Below the pieces are notes generated by a model. That model made no database searches. It was not told where the DNA came from and saw only the letters and a program-made list of their open reading frames with translations. 24,829 nt of DNA from Methanobacterium sp. UBA176 (lineage in GTDB: Archaea; Methanobacteriota; Methanobacteria; Methanobacteriales; Methanobacteriaceae), in contig DAVZ01000050.1 of NCBI GenBank assembly GCA_002505765.1, positions 10,001 through 34,829 on the forward strand, given 5' to 3'. Every line of letters starts with the position of its first letter. Within the stretch, counting starts at the first letter, position 1. This document shows, in pieces, positions 23,417-24,829 of this stretch. The position numbers and the translations under genes are program-made.

Positions 23417-23736
23417 GAAAAATGCTTCGCATTTTTCGAACAGCAAAAATTTTTAATTTTTGCAGGTTGAAGGAAATTAAAAATTACCCGAACCTCAAAA
23501 ATGAAATTTTTGGAGGTTAATGAAAATACAGTGTTTTCCGACCGAAACTATAGTTAGAATGCCAGAACACTACGTGTTCGACGACAAAAAAAATATTAAA
23601 AATATTTTGGGAGGTTGAAGGAAACCTATGGTTTTTTTGAACCCCAAATCAAAGATTTGCAAACTTTCGTTTTGCATCCCAAAAAATCAGGAAAATCTTG
23701 ATTTTCAAGCCACAATAACTGTGTTTTTGTTGGCTT
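23417..23736. repeat. Array of at least ten short hairpins
   Basis: Perfect units: GAAAAATGC/TTC/GCATTTTTC (23417-23437); GCAAAAATT/TTT/AATTTTTGC (23443-23463); CAAAAAT/GAA/ATTTTTG (23496-23512); GAACAC/TAC/GTGTTC (23565-23579); AAAATATT/AAA/AATATTTT (23590-23608); AAACC/TAT/GGTTT (23622-23634); CAAATC/AAA/GATTTG (23645-23659); GAAAATC/TT/GATTTTC (23691-23706). Imperfect units: 23472-23488 (one mismatch); 23522-23538 (one G-T pair); 23659-23675 (one bulge); 23707-23736 (AAGCCA/TGGCTT ends). No coding potential is evident. It fills nearly the whole gap between mfnE and the zinc-ribbon gene. Confidence 0.88.
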
Positions 23737-23768
23737 TGATTTTTTGAGGAATAATTGGAGGTAATTAA

Positions 23769-23930
<162 letters not shown>

Positions 23931-24013
23931 GTTATTCAAGATTTTAATTAGAATACTATTTTAGTTAAATTAAAAGTATATCAATATTAAACATTTTAAA
24001 TGCGGTGATTAAG

Positions 24014-24283
24014 ATGGGAGAAGTAGTAGCAACAATAAAATTAATGCCTGAAAGTCCTGAAGTTGATTTAGAAAAAATGAAGGAAGAAGTTATGGCATCC
24101 ATTCCTGAAGATGCTGAATTCCATAAAATAGATGAAGAACCAATTGCATTTGGTCTTGTGGCTTTAAACGTGATGGTTGTTGTAGGGGATTCTGAAGGTG
24201 GAACCGAACAGGTTGAAGAGAACCTGGCAAAAATCTCCGGCGTTAATAACGTTGAAGTTACAGATATAAGAAGGTTGATGTAA
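24014..24283 (+). CDS. ef1b: Translation elongation factor 1 beta (aEF1B)
   Basis: Guanine-nucleotide exchange factor that recharges EF-1 alpha with GTP. At 89 aa it has the archaeal size, opening GEVVATIKLMPESPEVDLEKMKEEV, with IDEEPIAFGLVALNVMVVVGD in the core and NNVEVTDIRRLM at the end, as in the family. An in-frame ATT/ATG-like extension to 24005 is possible, but ATG 24014 has GGTGATTAAG directly before it as SD. It is the last gene visible on the strand. Confidence 0.93.
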   Translation: MGEVVATIKLMPESPEVDLEKMKEEVMASIPEDAEFHKIDEEPIAFGLVALNVMVVVGDSEGGTEQVEENLAKISGVNNVEVTDIRRLM

Positions 24284-24304
24284 TTTAGCTTTTTTTCTTT
24301 TCTT
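24284..24304 (+). terminator. Oligo-T terminator after ef1b
   Basis: GCTTTTTTTCTTTTCTTC starts 5 nt after the stop codon, a typical archaeal T-rich stop signal. Confidence 0.5.
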
Positions 24305-24829
24305 CAACATTCTTATCTATTTTAGAGGGCATAAAATGAATTTAGCAACAATTCATGTTTTGCTCATATTAACACCTGTTTGTAGGAAGTATATATTAAT
24401 TATTTTTAATCAAGTATTACTACGAGATTGGTAACATATATATTGAATACATTTATTATATTTGGAGAATTATTTCTTGATGGGATTTCAAGAAAATTTA
24501 ATGTTCTTTACTGAATACTTTTAGTGGTTTAGGACTCTTTATTATATTGAAGATTTCTTTAATTAAAATCACTTATAAACCCCTTTTCTATTTTATTGAT
24601 AGTATAGAACTTAAAATTAAATTTTTGCTGAATTTGGGACTGTAAAGTTAACCGGTGTTGAAAAATTTTCAATTTTTCACAGTGAAAAATCCCTGATTTT
24701 CACATGCTGGAGTCAATATTTCATATTCGTTAATTATTGTTTTCAGTAGACATATCAAGTCAAAAATATTTCAACAAATCTGCTCAACCCCAATAACTTT
24801 ACAACCCCGTAAATATTAGTTATATATTT
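24305..24829. other. Gene-free AT-rich stretch
   Basis: No convincing gene. A 32-codon ORF at 24334-24432 has a possible GAGGG 7 nt upstream but no recognisable features. The only clear structure is the hairpin pair at 24660-24703. Confidence 0.5.
24660..24703. repeat. Pair of hairpins of the same family
   Basis: GAAAAATT/TTC/AATTTTTC (24660-24678, perfect 8-bp stem) is followed 3 nt later by GTGAAAAATC/CCT/GATTTTCAC (24682-24703, one bulged A). Loops are 3 nt, arms and order resemble the first units at 1263 and 23417. Confidence 0.8.

Noticed and set aside
23417..23736. CRISPR-like or rho-type terminator array
   Set aside because: No identical direct repeats of 24-37 bp with unique spacers are present, and terminators would not need ten stem-loops; units differ in sequence and share only symmetry.
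24334..24432. 32-codon small ORF with possible GAGGG
   Set aside because: Too short and featureless to support without conservation data.

Overview
This AT-rich window (roughly one-third G+C by eye) comes from a methanogenic archaeon, most likely Methanobacteriales and Methanobacterium-like. The sequence shows a McrA-glycine thioamidation YcaO protein, the methanofuran kinase MfnE, a CofA-type lactaldehyde dehydrogenase, the archaeosine radical-SAM protein RaSEA, archaeal EF-1 beta, Pth2 and a class III (QGSVE) pilin. Several genes start at TTG or GTG behind a good Shine-Dalgarno (SD) site. I see no tRNA, rRNA, CRISPR or intact transposase.

Layout. 1-2410: RaSEA (+) converges on a PAS/HisKA_2 sensor kinase (-) whose ATPase domain carries an in-frame 96-nt insertion made of small hairpins. 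2741-4766: a MATE exporter (-), a ~126-bp dispersed repeat and a decayed marR gene (-). 5029-7126: a HxGH nucleotidyltransferase (+) converging on a trehalose-phosphatase-like HAD enzyme (-), each with a similar dyad upstream. 7239-9721: a divergent phosphohexomutase and a sugar-1-phosphate nucleotidyltransferase (-), together a plausible NDP-sugar unit. 9869-11590: a small unknown protein and CofA. 11661-12801: a TadC-like pilus platform protein and a pilin. 12954-14452: an M24 peptidase and a HIT protein (-). 14737-17062: an ErcA-like iron alcohol dehydrogenase followed by a second PAS/HisKA_2 kinase (+), behind three dyads. 17191-19048: an M50 membrane protease and the YcaO protein. 19045-20728: a frameshifted membrane-anchored molybdopterin oxidoreductase (+) converging on two tandem membrane proteins with paired histidines (-). 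20813-21567: the second copy of the dispersed repeat and a decayed cation-efflux-like gene. 21731-24283: a lipoprotein, then pth2, mfnE, a zinc-ribbon protein and EF-1 beta.

The most unusual signal is a family of short hairpins (stems usually 6-10 bp, mostly 3-nt loops, arms typically GAAAAAT/ATTTTTC or GCAAAAAT/ATTTTTGC). It forms an array of at least ten units between mfnE and the zinc-ribbon gene, a pair near 24660-24703, and an array inside the kinase coding sequence. The arms differ from unit to unit yet stay self-complementary. The in-frame insertion recalls Rickettsia palindromic elements, here in an archaeon. A second theme is decay: the marR and cation-efflux relics each lie beside a copy of the same ~130-bp repeat, and the molybdo-oxidoreductase carries three frameshifts.
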